A stretch of DNA of 64,000 nucleotides from Turritopsis dohrnii (GCA_027922465.2 BQMF02000054.1:124001-188000); one strand, 5' to 3'; shown: positions 1-10,054, numbered from the stretch's first letter. Translations and numbers: made by a program. Notes: a model not told the origin generated them from the sequence alone.

Positions 1-235
1 AAATCTATCTTAGAATATATTAACCAGTAGTTTCATCTGTTTTTGTTGGTATTTGTTATTTCCTTTAACACGTTCAATTTCGTTACACTGATAATGGGGC
101 AGTTTAAATATTTTCTTTTAAAGTACAACAACATGAAAATAGTATTTCTACATTCTTGTCAAAATGTTTAAAGGACAAAAACTTTCGCGTGCAAAAACTT
201 TTCGTATTTTATCCAGTTTATTCCGAAGTTAGATA
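1..235. other. AT-rich flank, nothing recognised
   Basis: I see no gene, repeat or RNA here. The homology between retroelement copies A and B stops near position 236, so this is probably sequence beyond the 3' end of copy A. Confidence 0.4.
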
Positions 236-1129
236 TTATATATATTTCGCAGACCACCGTTCACTGCGTTGCATCATTTTACAAATAAATTCTTCCCAAT
301 CACAATTACATATCTTCATTGCAGCAATTGACACTCGGATTTTACACGTGTGACGTTTTTGAAACGATGCTGATGTCTTCTGTCATGTTTACATTGTTTT
401 GATTCCAAGGTGATCTTGAACCTCGGAGACACACCAGACTTGATTTTAAAAGAGCGAAGGATATCTTTGTTCGTATCCAGTTCGTGACGATTGATGCAAG
501 CTCCTTCCTTTTATCAGCAGCCATCTCAGAGATTCTATTGTAAAACGTTTTACACTCTTAACCCATTCCTCCTTGAATAGTGAAAACCAACGGAGTAAAG
601 TTACCACGTTCGATATTTATTATTCGTTTATTATATGCTGATTACTTCTCCTTTTCGTTCCTTTCGTAACATTTTTGCAGACTTTGGTTTGAATACCTTG
701 AAGCGTTTGGGTCAATGACCCTTTCATCAAAGAGTGCTTTTTGGCCTTTTACCCAAAAATGTATTGCACTAATATCAAGTCGAACTTCGTCGCCCCTTTT
801 TGCAGATCCAGTGATCATTACTTCACTAGTTAATTTCATTAACATAGGTTCAACTTCAACATCTTTACACATTTCTGACAGTAGAGACGCTGTTAAATCT
901 CTAAAATCATTATGTCTCATTGTGATGAAACTTCCTTTTTTGCAACTCATGCAGTGTTGGATGTCAAATTTTTTGCCACATGTGCACATCGTTGGAAGAC
1001 TTGGAATATTCCACCCATATCGCAATCTTATGGCATCCCAAAACTGTTGATTGTTAAGATCGAAACCAAATTTTGGGTTGGGTAGTACATCTAACCAGCT
1101 GGATGCTCCTTTCCCACTGTTCACTTCTA
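236..1129 (-). pseudogene. RLE-type retroelement copy A, 3' half (endonuclease domain)
   Basis: This is the C-terminal part of a reverse-transcriptase polyprotein on the minus strand. Positions 642-1136 read a conserved block with WLDVLP, IRLRYGW, a CxC-x7-H-x3-C zinc motif, then RHND and, after a gap, RLDI followed about 15 residues later by FDERV. That order (zinc knuckle, RHN, R/K-x-D, D/E) is the layout of the restriction-like endonuclease of R2-type non-LTR retrotransposons; the assignment is my inference. A downstream piece at 342-524 (SFALLKSSLVCLRGSRSP) is in another frame, so the gene is broken. The same sequence recurs on the plus strand at 29.2-29.8 kb and 36.0-36.26 kb. The gene is interrupted at 1129/5211 by the TA-flanked composite. 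Coordinates are the extent of homology between the copies. Confidence 0.75.
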
Positions 1130-1256
1130 CAATCATTCACAAAAATTATTGAGATGCCCTTATTTAAACTGAAAAACCTCAAAATCATATGTCAAGGCAC
1201 CCCTCCCCCACAATTCAATGTTGCAGAGGCTGTCTCATAATTTTTGTGGGGGATTG
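1130..1256 (+). repeat. Left terminal MITE copy (127 bp)
   Basis: It starts caatcattcacaaaaatta and ends taatttttgtgggggattg, which are imperfect inverted repeats of each other. It matches the right copy at 5008-5208 in the same orientation but lacks about 75 bp from the middle, including one arm of the inner inverted repeat. Confidence 0.75.
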
Positions 1257-1587
1257 TCTGAATTTTCAAAAACTTTTTTGAGGGACTGTCATACAAGCAT
1301 GTGCTTGTTCCAATTAATATGGCCTTTGTCTTGATATACTAAAACACAAAAGAAAAGACACATTTGGTCGGTGGTGGCCTATGGTATAATGTAACACAAC
1401 ATAAAACTATTTACAAACAAAATGCCACTTAATAAATGCTCTATAACCTTTGTTTATACTAAAAACATATAATATTTCCATAAATAAAGCTTTATAAATG
1501 TAACAGAAGAGTTCCACATGGTTAGCTAATTAGAAACGGCTCTCTTACCACAGTTCAGGCTGCCATCTTTATTCTACATTTTCGTGT
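1257..1587. other. 5' flank of the Rep-like gene
   Basis: AT-rich sequence between the left MITE copy and the first ATG of the Rep-like frame. It probably holds the leader and promoter of that gene. No clear motif could be assigned. Confidence 0.3.
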
Positions 1588-3068
1588 GTGTTTACATCAA
1601 ATCAAAACAAACTTTTGGCTCCAAAATTCGAAATTCTTAAGAAGACAGAAGTGAAGACAGTTTTGAATCACTTCAGAAATTGCGAAATGGAAGACTTTCA
1701 TTTACAAAACGTGCGTGTAGGTCGGAGACAGTATCTCGGTACTTATTCACAGGCAGATGAAGGTAAATTCCCCACTCATGAGAGTTTCGGAAAAATTCTT
1801 GCAGACGAATTTGATGCTGGAAGTGGTAAAGTGAAAGTTTGTCATTGGGCTTGCTGTAGAGAAGAACACATAGAAAATGGCTTCCACTATCACTGTTGTT
1901 TGAAACTATCCGGTGTTAAGAAATGGTCTTCGGTTAAGACCGGTATTCAAAACAAACACAATATTGTTGTACATTTTTCAACCACTACATCTCCGCATAC
2001 AGATATGTCTGCAAGCAAGACAAAGCAGTGGCGCATAGTGTAGGCCACCAAGATCTCTCGGAAGTAAATTCACCGAGGACAAAAACTTGCACAAATGCAT
2101 ATCGTGCTTCTCGAAAGCGGAAAGGTCAACAAGGAACTTCCACGTCAACAAGCTCGGTTGGCAGTAACAGACTTTCAAACTTGGAGGTTTCAGACTTTGT
2201 TTACAAACATCAGATTAAGAATTGCACCGAGCTTTTTGCGAAATTGGAGGAACGAAAACAGAACGGTCAATGTGACCTTGCCTCCTTTCTGTTTTCGAGA
2301 TCGGAAAAGTGCATAGACGAGTTAATCCGTAAATCTTGGCTGCTCAAGTCGGCATCACAACATATCTCAAGTCTCAAAGTGTTGCGAATGGAAATGCTAC
2401 GTAAAGCTGCGAGTCAGCCTTGTGCTGTGGAACAGTGTGAGTGGCTTAGTTGTGCCCTAGAAGTACTCCAGTTAAATGGCATACAGCCGGAGAAGTTTGC
2501 GGAACACGTGCGTGAGCTCCTGACCTTAGGCCGAGGGAAATTCAGGAACTTGATGATAGTTGGCCGATCCAACTGTGCCAAGACGTTCATGTTAAAACCC
2601 TTGAAATCTATTTTCGGAGACAGGCTATTTGAAAACCCTTCGAATGACAAGTACGCTTGGGTGGGAGCAGACGACTCAGACATCATACTTTTGCAGGACT
2701 TTAGGTACAGTCGCGATGTAATTGCCTGGAAGGATTTGCTCCTGTTATTGAAAGGCGAAACTGTGAAGTTGCCCGCACCCAAGAACCACTTTGCATCTGA
2801 CGTGGTCATAGATTCGGATGTGGCCATATTTGCTACCAGTAAGTCGCCAATTGTTTACAGAGCTGCATTCAATACCACAGATGACCGCGAGACAGAAATG
2901 ATGGATAGTCGCTGGAAAATCGTGAAGTTCAAACACGTGTGTGAAGAAAACAGCAGGAAAGACATAGCACCGTGTGCGCGTTGTTTTGCGGAACTAAAGG
3001 CTACATTTCTTTTTCAAAAGCTTTGTTTGCGCCGACATTACAGCACATGTTCTTCAAAACATTTATAA
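1588..3068 (+). pseudogene. Rep-like HUH endonuclease / SF3 helicase, frameshifted
   Basis: Frame 1 (1588-2043) carries a HUH-type motif, FHYHCCLKL. The second frame is open through about 1983-3068. It starts with a YVCK block that fits the catalytic YxxK motif of CRESS-type Rep proteins. It then carries a Walker A-like GRSNCAKTF, a Walker B-like DIILLQDF and an FATSK block that fits SF3 motif C. HUH nuclease plus SF3 helicase is the architecture of rolling-circle replication initiators in ssDNA viruses and related elements. The HUH and YxxK motifs lie in different frames, with the shift falling near a run of T around 1974-1982; this could be a mutation, a programmed shift or a missed intron. 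Its host element is TA-flanked and also carries a Tc1-like transposase. No capsid-like gene is visible. It could be an endogenous virus-like gene or a transposon replication gene; I favour a transposon-resident copy. The intact length is uncertain. Confidence 0.72.
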
Positions 3069-3115
3069 ACAGTATCTATGAATTGTTGAAGTACGATGGC
3101 TGAACTGGGGGTTTT

Positions 3116-3339
3116 CTTGAAACGCGTTACCACGCGTTACCCACGCGTTATCATCATGTTTGTGAAGACTACAAGTGAAAAACGATGCGTTACCACGCGT
3201 TACCATCTATATATAAAAATATATATATATACTATATTTTTTATATTTGAACACATTAAATTATTCACCAGGAACATATCCTTATATTGTGTTCGCATAT
3301 ACTATATTTCTTATATATAGATGGTAACGCGTGGGTAAC
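3116..3339. repeat. Inverted repeat with ACGCGTTAC units between convergent genes
   Basis: Arms at 3187-3216 and 3311-3339 are near-perfect inverted copies (cgttaccacgcgttaccatc against gatggtaacgcgtgggtaac), each running into a tatata tract. Extra acgcgttac units lie at 3123-3150. The repeat sits between the 3' ends of the Rep-like and transposase genes. It could be a small inserted MITE or an end of an element. No target duplication is evident. Confidence 0.6.
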
Positions 3340-3507
3340 ACGTGCTGGAATGTCCAATGTAAACAAATCGTGGAGAGTAGAAATGAACGCGATGCACTAA
3401 GAACACGGGTTTCCGTGTTTAAATTTAATCTTCGTATCATCACGCGCTTTACGAAGTTTTGTTTTGTTAAACGTCACGTTTCGGTTATGTTGTGCGAGCT
3501 TAGTTAT

Positions 3508-4593
3508 TCAGTATTTTATACGCTGGCCTTTACTACTAACGATCAATTTCATTCGCTTATCCATCGACGCTATGGTCTTGTCAATAACTTCCGTAGAAAA
3601 GTTCAAAAGTGTATCCTTGACGCGTGTGCAGAACACAGGATACGTCTCGCGAGTGAGGTTGTTCTGAAGCGCATAGTCCCGTAGTTCTCTCTTGACGTTG
3701 TGAAAAACATTCTCGATTGGATTTATATCTGGACTGCGTGGCGGAATTGCCAATTTTCTTGCGCCAACCTCACTCATGGCAATTTTGGCTTTCCTGCTGT
3801 TTTGCGAGTGATCTCCATCTTGAAGGAAGAGCTTTCCCTTAGGATTAGAGCTCCGTTCAAATAAACTGTGAAACTGTTCGCGAATGAAAGTGGCAAACTT
3901 CTCGCCAGTTAAATTCCCCTCGTACTGTTCGGCCAAGAGAACTCCCCGGCCGTATCCGGCTACGAGAAAGTGGGCGGTCTTCCCTCCCGTACCTGCATGC
4001 GAACCTTTGGCTGTTTGATTAAGGCTCAAGCCGTCCCTTGGTTTACGCCAAGCCATTGTTCGGGGAGCCATTGCTTGGTCAAACGGGTTGTATTTGTGAA
4101 TAAAACTGACCCCGTCTAAGTAAAAAGCCACTCCCTCTGTCCACAAAGTTGGATCAATTAACCTCTGCACTTTTTGAGCAAAGTCCAAACGAAGTTTTGT
4201 GTCCTTTCTCTTTAGGATTCCTTTCTTCCTCGAGTGTGTGTACTTGTAACCGGCTTTTCGTAGGACTCTGCATACAGTTTCGTCGCTTACGTTGGGAGAA
4301 ATCCCTGCAGATGTTTTGTTTCGTTTGGTGGTGAAGTAGCCACACTGGTTGCGTAGCACTTCAACCTGCCGTAATACGTTCCGCCTGTCTCTGTTCGTTA
4401 ATTTGGTAGGCCTGCCCTTGTTTTCCTTTCGTCTGTCAATAGTCGATTCGTTCGGCGGCTTTTTCATGTGACGGCATATTGTCGCTTTCGAGTACATGCT
4501 GTAGTTTTTCATTGCCGAGATCTGTGACGAGGACAGGCCACCATCTTGATGTAAATACCTCCAGTGGACAGACACGGTTAGTGGATATTTCAT
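3508..4593 (-). CDS. Tc1-like DD34E transposase, 361 aa
   Basis: The frame is uninterrupted. The N-terminus looks like the helix-turn-helix DNA-binding half of Tc1/mariner transposases (SSSQISAMKNYSMYSKATIC). The DDE catalytic triad reads YLDGVSF (D near residue 158), LQDGDHSQNS (D near 258) and PDINPIENVF (E near 293). Exactly 34 residues separate the second D from E, the Tc1-type spacing. The enzyme would cut and paste its element into TA dinucleotides, consistent with the TA on both sides of the surrounding composite. It is convergent with the Rep-like gene. The ATG at 4593 is the first in frame and gives the length usual for this family (about 340-360 aa). Absence of stops suggests recent activity. 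The element's own terminal inverted repeats could not be separated from the MITE ends. Confidence 0.85.
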   Translation of the reverse strand: MKYPLTVSVHWRYLHQDGGLSSSQISAMKNYSMYSKATICRHMKKPPNESTIDRRKENKGRPTKLTNRDRRNVLRQVEVLRNQCGYFTTKRNKTSAGISPNVSDETVCRVLRKAGYKYTHSRKKGILKRKDTKLRLDFAQKVQRLIDPTLWTEGVAFYLDGVSFIHKYNPFDQAMAPRTMAWRKPRDGLSLNQTAKGSHAGTGGKTAHFLVAGYGRGVLLAEQYEGNLTGEKFATFIREQFHSLFERSSNPKGKLFLQDGDHSQNSRKAKIAMSEVGARKLAIPPRSPDINPIENVFHNVKRELRDYALQNNLTRETYPVFCTRVKDTLLNFSTEVIDKTIASMDKRMKLIVSSKGQRIKY

Positions 4594-5007
4594 GTCGTAA
4601 ATTAAAAGATGGTTAGTTAGTTAGTTATACAGTTTGTTAGTTAGCTATGTACATTATTTACATTGTTTGTTTTCTTTCGTTACCCATGGCAACGCCACAA
4701 TACAACATCATCTTTGTTGTTTTTTTATATTGCTGCTTTGTTTGTTTGTATTTAGACTGAAACAAGGAAAGAAAGATATTGTTAAATACAATTGATCATT
4801 TGTCCCCAAACACGACACACGTTCATGCACATATGAACACCAAACCTTTGCCTGCCATCTTGGTAGTGCAAATGTCAATACCAGAAATCAATGAATTCAC
4901 ATTCCATCCATCATTAATTACAAAAATCAAATAGCTTTTTATAAACGATGACAAAAAGAAACAATATGTAAGCTGTGTCAATTGTCTAAGTATACAGATT
5001 TCTCAGA
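4594..5007. other. 5' flank of the Tc1-like transposase gene
   Basis: AT-rich sequence with a run of ttagttagttag near 4611. No gene is seen. It presumably carries the transposase promoter. Confidence 0.3.
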
Positions 5008-5208
5008 CAATCATTCACAAAAATTATTGAGACACCCTTATTTAAACTGAAAAGCCTCAAAATCATATGTCAAGGCACCCCTCCCCCACAATTCAATGTT
5101 GCAGAGGTTTTCCAAACAAGTCAGGGAGGCATGTGGATGGCTTTAAACAAATACAACATTGAATTGTGGGGGAGGGGGAGGCTGTCTCATAATTTTTGTG
5201 GGGGATTG
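5008..5208 (+). repeat. Right terminal MITE copy (201 bp), nested foldback
   Basis: Outer ends caatcattcacaaaaatta and taatttttgtgggggattg form imperfect inverted repeats. A second, inner pair (cccctcccccacaattcaat and attgaattgtgggggagggg) is essentially perfect. The copy is in the same orientation as the one at 1130-1256 and is its fuller version. Confidence 0.75.
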
Positions 5209-5210
5209 TA

Positions 5211-5800
5211 GTAGTCTTTTCTGCGAAGTATTCATTTGTTGTTTAAGATTTTCTAAAATTTCTTCATTAGCTTTGTCCTTCTTTGATCTCATTCTTAATC
5301 CGACTAACTTCTTGTTTCTTGACTGCTTCAACCAAATTCTCTGTTATCTTCCTCGAATTCTCGTATTCTACTCCTACTGTCTTTGTGAAATCCGTAATTG
5401 CCAATCCACCCATCCTTACAGGCAAAGTTAGCAATTTTCGCTCTAATTCCGAACATATATGTCCTCCAGTTATTGCAGGTATGAACTTATCTCTTATTGT
5501 AACTTCAATTGGTGTTAGTTACTCGTTAATCTTCGGAACTGTCCTCAAAAAGTAAGTTAACTTGTTCTTGAAACCTGACACAAAGCAAGCATAAGCAGCT
5601 TGTGGTTCAATTTCCGCTATTTGTGATAACGTTTCAAGTTGATTTTTCCAATTGCTTACCATCTGATCTATGTATTTCACTTTGAAGTTTTCGGATCCGA
5701 TAACAGCACCAAGATGTCTCTCTCCTTCAGTTGTTTTGTTGATATCAGTATTGCCAAAGATGATGTGCTTTGCTGATGAATTTCTCTTTTAAAATTAAAG
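5211..5800 (-). pseudogene. RLE-type retroelement copy A, post-RT linker
   Basis: The minus strand matches copy B at 28.57-29.17 kb. It reads the antisense of a block that includes SKKDKANEEILENLKQQMNT, and upstream the conserved thumb region of the reverse transcriptase in a different frame. Homology to copy B ends near 5790-5830, next to the Harbinger fragment, so copy A is truncated at its 5' side. Several frame changes mark it as dead. Confidence 0.7.
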
Positions 5801-5838
5801 TGTCTTTACGGGAAAGTACATATCTTAACCTTCATAAA

Positions 5839-7048
5839 TTACTGTTCAACAATATTTCCATTGCCATTCAACATCTCCTTAAAAATGTCTCTTATTGACT
5901 TTGCTGCGAGTAATACGTTGTGTCCCGATCGCAGGACTTGCAACTCGTAAAGCAAATCATTGGATTGATTTTCGCGCCATTCTCCCTCAGCGTTTTCACC
6001 ATTGTTCAAGAATGCTGGACGATAGACATTAGCGAAATTGGAACTTCTAATCAGCATGTTATGTAACATAAGAGTGGTAAATATTACATTTTCAACATGT
6101 TTTGGGTCCAAATTTATGATGGTGAAAAACATTCTCCATGTATTCGCTAGTATTCCAAAGAGATTTTCAGAGATTCTTCGCGCCCTACTGTGTCTATAAC
6201 TGTAAATTCGTTTTTCGGGCATTAACCCTTGCTGAAGAAGCGGTTTCATCATAAGCCTAACTTTAAGTGCAAAAGCATCATCTCCCAGAAATTCATAGGT
6301 GGTAGATTCACCATTGAACAACTTGTCATCAGCGGGAAGTCTAAATGAACCGTCTCGAATACCCTGCAACGATGAGGTTTGATTCCATATACCAGAGTCA
6401 CTAACCCTTCCGTTGAACCCACATCGGCATATAGACATTCATACTCTGGGCCTGCAATAGTCATCAAAATGATAGAATGGGTATGTTTATAATTATAATG
6501 AAAGGACCCGACATTTTTCGGCTTTTGAATTCTAAAATGTTTTCCGTCGATCGCACCAAGTGCATGTCGGTAATTCCATTGCCCTTCAAACTTTTTCGAT
6601 ACCTCGAGCCACTCAGCATCCGAAGACAGGAAAAAAAGAAAAATCTGAAGTCATCCTTTCAACAATTGTGTTGCAACAACCTTTCACAATGTACGACACA
6701 GCATTCAATGATATCTTGAACGGGAAGTTTTAATGAATGAAAGGTTTCACCAGTAGCCAAAATACGGAGGGTTATAGCTAACCTTTCATCGCTGTTAATA
6801 GGCTCAGTCCTACCAAGTCTCTCTTTTGGTTTGATTATGTCTGAGATTCTGTGAAAATCAATGACATCCATTCTGAACATTTCTCGAAAACCAAAGCGAT
6901 TTTCAATCCTCAATTCTTTAATGATGTTGTTAAAATAAACTTTTTCACGCCTTCGCTTCACCCAATCTCGAGATGCTCCACGAGTTTGCTTTTCGTCATC
7001 GGAATCGAGTAATTCGTTTAATAATAACAAACTTGCTAGCTCCGCCAT
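5839..7048 (-). pseudogene. PIF/Harbinger transposase, frameshifted
   Basis: Read on the minus strand from 7048. The N-terminus contains RDWVKRRREKVYFNN and EPINSDERLAITLRILATGE, a hallmark opening of animal Harbinger transposases. The middle (about 6430-6640) reads HALGAIDGKHFRIQKPKNVG and HYNYKHTHSIIL, with the first catalytic D in AIDG. Then come ECLYADVG, a frame change, NGRVSDSGIWN, FLGDDAFAL and RRISENLFGILA, whose E fits the last DDE residue. At least two frame breaks separate 6659-7048, 6430-6640 and 5839-6438. The intact protein would be about 390-400 aa, so nearly the full length is represented. Harbinger transposases act with a separate MADF/Myb-like DNA-binding protein, and a fragment of that type lies at 9243-9566. 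Confidence 0.85.
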
Positions 7049-7195
7049 CTTTTCGTTCTTGACTGAATGAGACTTTTCAAATTGATTATTTTGATGTTTT
7101 GATGAAATGAAACGTCGATTTTGATAAACATTTCATTAAAATATCAACACCAAATTTTGATGAAATATTTTGACGGATTTGCGCTCGCCTTAGAA

Positions 7196-7375
7196 ATGTC
7201 AAGTAGCAGTGAGGAAGCGCTATCCACTGTGAAAGGGAAAGCATTCAAACAGCATAGAACAGAAAACGAGACAATTGCACAGGAGAAGGATTTGGAAGAG
7301 AAGAATACAGTTTTTTTAATAAGAATTACACAAATTGAAATGAGCCTCATGATTCTTAAACATTTTCAGTTTTGA
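7196..7375 (+). other. Short acidic open frame, possible N-terminus of the Harbinger partner gene
   Basis: A frame beginning MSSSSEEALSTVKGKAFKQH is open up to the edge of the CRE-rich element. It lies head-to-head with the Harbinger transposase, and the MADF fragment follows on the other side of the inserted element. It may be the first part of the MADF partner gene. I do not recognise the sequence itself. Confidence 0.25.
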
Positions 7376-7382
7376 GCCTTAA

Positions 7383-8893
7383 CCCACCAAACACATGACG
7401 TCATTACGTCACCACGACGTCTTAATCTGGTCAGGAAGTCATATGACCTCTTTATGACTTTTTCATGACATCATTTGAAGTCGCTTAATATGGCGTCACC
7501 AAGGTGACTTTCTTATGACTTTCTCATGACGTCACTTAAAGTCATTTAATATGATGTCAGCAAGGTGACGAAAAGACGACCAAAACATGACCTAATGGTC
7601 GTACTTAAGACATAAAAACGTAAAATCGGTTTGTTAATATAGTTCGCGTATGCCATGGAGCTGTCAGAGCCGGATAAAAGTTCCAGATAGAACGACGTTT
7701 AGAAAACGAAATTTGTAGCGGGATTTAAATCCTAATATGGGACCAAGGTTTTGGGCGAGGTAGGACGAAGTTTGTCTTGTGGATGTCCCGTCACGAAGCG
7801 TGAAATGCGCGAAATGATATCGGCAAGGCAGAAATAATATTGACAAGCGCGTAAAGAAATAAAATGTCTCGAAAAAAGTGCCTTAAATAGTTAGTAGCAT
7901 GTTTTCTATATCAGTAAAAATGTAACTTTTTTTGACAGCAGTTGTTATATTTTTTCTGTGCAAAGCAATAAGTATATGTTTATACACAAAAAATATCGAT
8001 TATAAAATAATAACAATGTAATATATTTCATCAAACAAGTAAAAGTTTGTTTCCACGTGCGAAACGTTGGTTGTACTTTATATATGTCTTTTATATTTGC
8101 TTCTTTTTTTTCAGCTTTGCTAAGGTCCATTGATTCGATCCGTGTACGCGTTTTTTATGATCTCTGGCGTTACGTATCGCTTCTTTGTTTTTTTTCCTAT
8201 TGGGATCAATATTAGTGCAATTGACCCTTCGCTCTCGTTACATTATATAAGATGATTTTTTGATTCTAACAGTAGTACGTTGTATGATGCGTGTGCAAGC
8301 TGTGAGATTTCTGCCAGTGGTTAAAAAAGCTTCTGTGAACAAAGATATAATTGACGTTTTAAAACATTCTAAGTGTATATATTTAAGAGTTATATTTGTT
8401 TAGAAGACGTTTAAGCTCGAAGTATACATTTATTTATTCCCATCACTTCGGTAAGGTCAAAATCTGTGCGTCCCATCATGGTTAAGCACGTTTCCAATCG
8501 TAATAAAAATGTCAGGACTGGGTCGTATGACGTCTCAGTGACGTTATAGTGACGTCGTAGAAGAATCTTTCTTTATTCCCAAACTTGGATACGGTCAAAA
8601 TCTGTGTGTTCCATCGTGATTAAGCAAATTTTCAATCGTATTGATAGTGTCAGGACGTGGTCATATGACGTCTCAGTGACGTCGCAGTAACGTCGCAGTG
8701 ATGTCGCAGAAGACTTGCTGTGAAACACCTAGGTTATAAGGAGGTCACTTGATGACGTCCTTGCGACGTCATGGATCTGATCGTCGCTTTTTGTTGCAAA
8801 TATGACGTTATGATGACCTTCTCATGACGTCATATAAGGTCATCGTTCGACTTGATTACGACGTCATAAGGACGTCATGGTGTTTGGTAGGAA
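7383..8893. mobile_element. 1.5-kb non-autonomous element packed with TGACGTCA-like motifs
   Basis: The left end reads ccaccaaacacatgacgtca and the right end reads tgacgtcc-like repeats followed by atggtgtttggtagg; the two are inverted copies. Both subterminal regions (7393-7590 and 8520-8880) hold many copies of gacgtc or tgacgtca, the consensus of a cAMP response element, mixed with gtcatatgac-like variants. The centre (7640-8500) is AT-rich and has no credible gene. It is therefore a non-autonomous DNA transposon or large MITE. I could not define a target duplication. Repeated motifs at both ends are usually transposase binding sites, but CREB/ATF-type factors could also bind them. Confidence 0.65.
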
Positions 8894-9242
8894 AATATTC
8901 CTGAGTGATTCTTAAATTTTCAAAGAACAGCAAGAAAATTGTTTTTTAATTAATGGTCAAAATATGTATATTTTCCCTTGAAGTAGTCTCAAACGTGCGA
9001 CAAAGAAGAAGGGACTAATTATTTTAACAAAACGTTAATAAGTTTGTTTCTTTTAGGATAATATCATCATAAATAAGAATTAAACTAGGTTTTTAAACGG
9101 AAAGTTGAAAAACTCTAACTGAAGAAAAAAATTGATTAAAATTTTTGAGGCTCAGCATTATTCTGAAAAGATTCTTAAAGTTTTGCAAATTTGAGCCTTG
9201 TGATTCTTATGAAAAGAATTCTTATAAAAAAACTGTAAAGGA
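8894..9242. other. AT-rich stretch, no gene
   Basis: It probably continues the Harbinger element interrupted by the CRE-rich insertion. Nothing is recognised. Confidence 0.3.
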
Positions 9243-9566
9243 GGAGGTTCTACTGCTGCTAAGAACAAGAAGGGCAACGAGGAAGAAGAAAAGAAAGAGG
9301 CCAAAGATTGGAAGGAAGATGAATTATCCATCCTTATAAATATGCTTGAAGGAAGACCATGCTTATGGGATTGTTTCGATAAAGAATAATCAAAACCTGA
9401 TTTGAGAGATGTTGCCTATACTGAAATTGCTAGTTTTTTAACCGTAGCTGTATCGTCGCTAAAAACTAAAATAAATCGTCTGAGGGCACAATTTGGAAGA
9501 GAATTGGCTAAAGTGATTAAGACAAAGAGTGAGAAATGTACTGACGAACTGTACGTTCTTAGCTGA
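9243..9566 (+). pseudogene. MADF/Myb-SANT-like DNA-binding domain fragment
   Basis: The frame reads DWKEDELSILINMLEGRPCL followed by WDCFDKE, an in-frame stop, then DLRDVAYTEIASFL and LKTKINRLRAQFGREL. This is the three-helix pattern of MADF domains, with conserved tryptophans and the R(P)xLWD signature. Such proteins are the DNA-binding partner encoded beside many PIF/Harbinger transposases. A basic/acidic tract (NEEEEKKEAK) precedes the domain. The stop near 9388 makes it a pseudogene unless that codon is spliced out. Confidence 0.65.
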
Positions 9567-9689
9567 GTCCATTATCAGCGGCTTTTGGTCTTTGTGCCTG
9601 TGGTTAAATGAAGACACCAAGGTGCCAACCCACAAGCTATCGAAGCTACCCCTCCCGTGGCTAAGAATTCGAGCTCCAACTTTGCTGCC

Positions 9690-10054
9690 TACGTAGATGA
9701 AAGACTGTCTAAATTTGGAAACCGTGAACAAAGATTCGCTGAAAAACAAATTTCTGACTTTCTGTTCTGAAGCTTTACCGATCCATCTTGAATAGATTGT
9801 AGCAAAGTAACTGTTGTTCCACACGCCTGAGTCGCTAACTCGTCTGTTAGACCCAACATCAGCATACAAGCATTCGTACGCAGGAAAGATGATCGCAAGT
9901 GAATTATTGAATGTGCGTGTTTGTAGTTGTAGTAGTGGGACCCAGCCGGCTTCTTTATATGCTTCCATAATGCACCCATACAATGCGGGTAGTTCCACCT
10001 AGTCTCAAACATTTCTCGGAAATTTGAAGAAATTTGAAGAAATTTTGGAACCAA
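9690..10054 (-). pseudogene. Second PIF/Harbinger transposase fragment
   Basis: In two frames the minus strand reads HYYNYKHAHSII, AYECLYADVGSN, RVSDSGVWNNSYFATI and, upstream, FREMFETRWNYPHCMGAL. These match the central Harbinger block seen at 6430-6640, but the AIDGKH block is deleted or mutated (GALWKHIKKP). It is a diverged relative of the first copy, tail-to-tail with the MADF fragment. Sequence continues open to 9459, but I see no homology there. Confidence 0.6.

Larger units (their letters stand above)
1130..5208. mobile_element. 4.08-kb TA-flanked composite with Rep-like and Tc1-like genes
   Basis: The unit interrupts retroelement copy A. Copy B has the uninterrupted site (gactactagaagtg near 29170), so TA is present once there and on both sides here (1128-1129 and 5209-5210). 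Each end is a copy of the same small foldback repeat in the same orientation. The left end begins caatcattcacaaaaatta and the right end finishes taatttttgtgggggattg. Between them lie a plus-strand HUH/SF3 Rep-like gene and a minus-strand DD34E transposase, convergent. A TA duplication is what a Tc1/mariner transposase makes, so the internal transposase could have moved the whole unit. The inner borders of the two end repeats (1256/1257 and 5007/5008) have no flanking TA, which favours one insertion of the entire unit over two separate MITE insertions. Confidence 0.7.

Noticed and set aside
715..1050. Plus-strand 111-codon frame
   Set aside because: Shadow of the conserved minus-strand endonuclease frame of retroelement copy A.
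3331..3684. Plus-strand frame after the Rep-like gene as a capsid or accessory gene
   Set aside because: It overlaps the antisense of the transposase 3' end and has no recognisable fold or motif.
3508..4593. Bacterial IS630-type contamination
   Set aside because: The Tc1-type DD34E spacing and the animal-type surroundings fit a eukaryotic Tc1 element.
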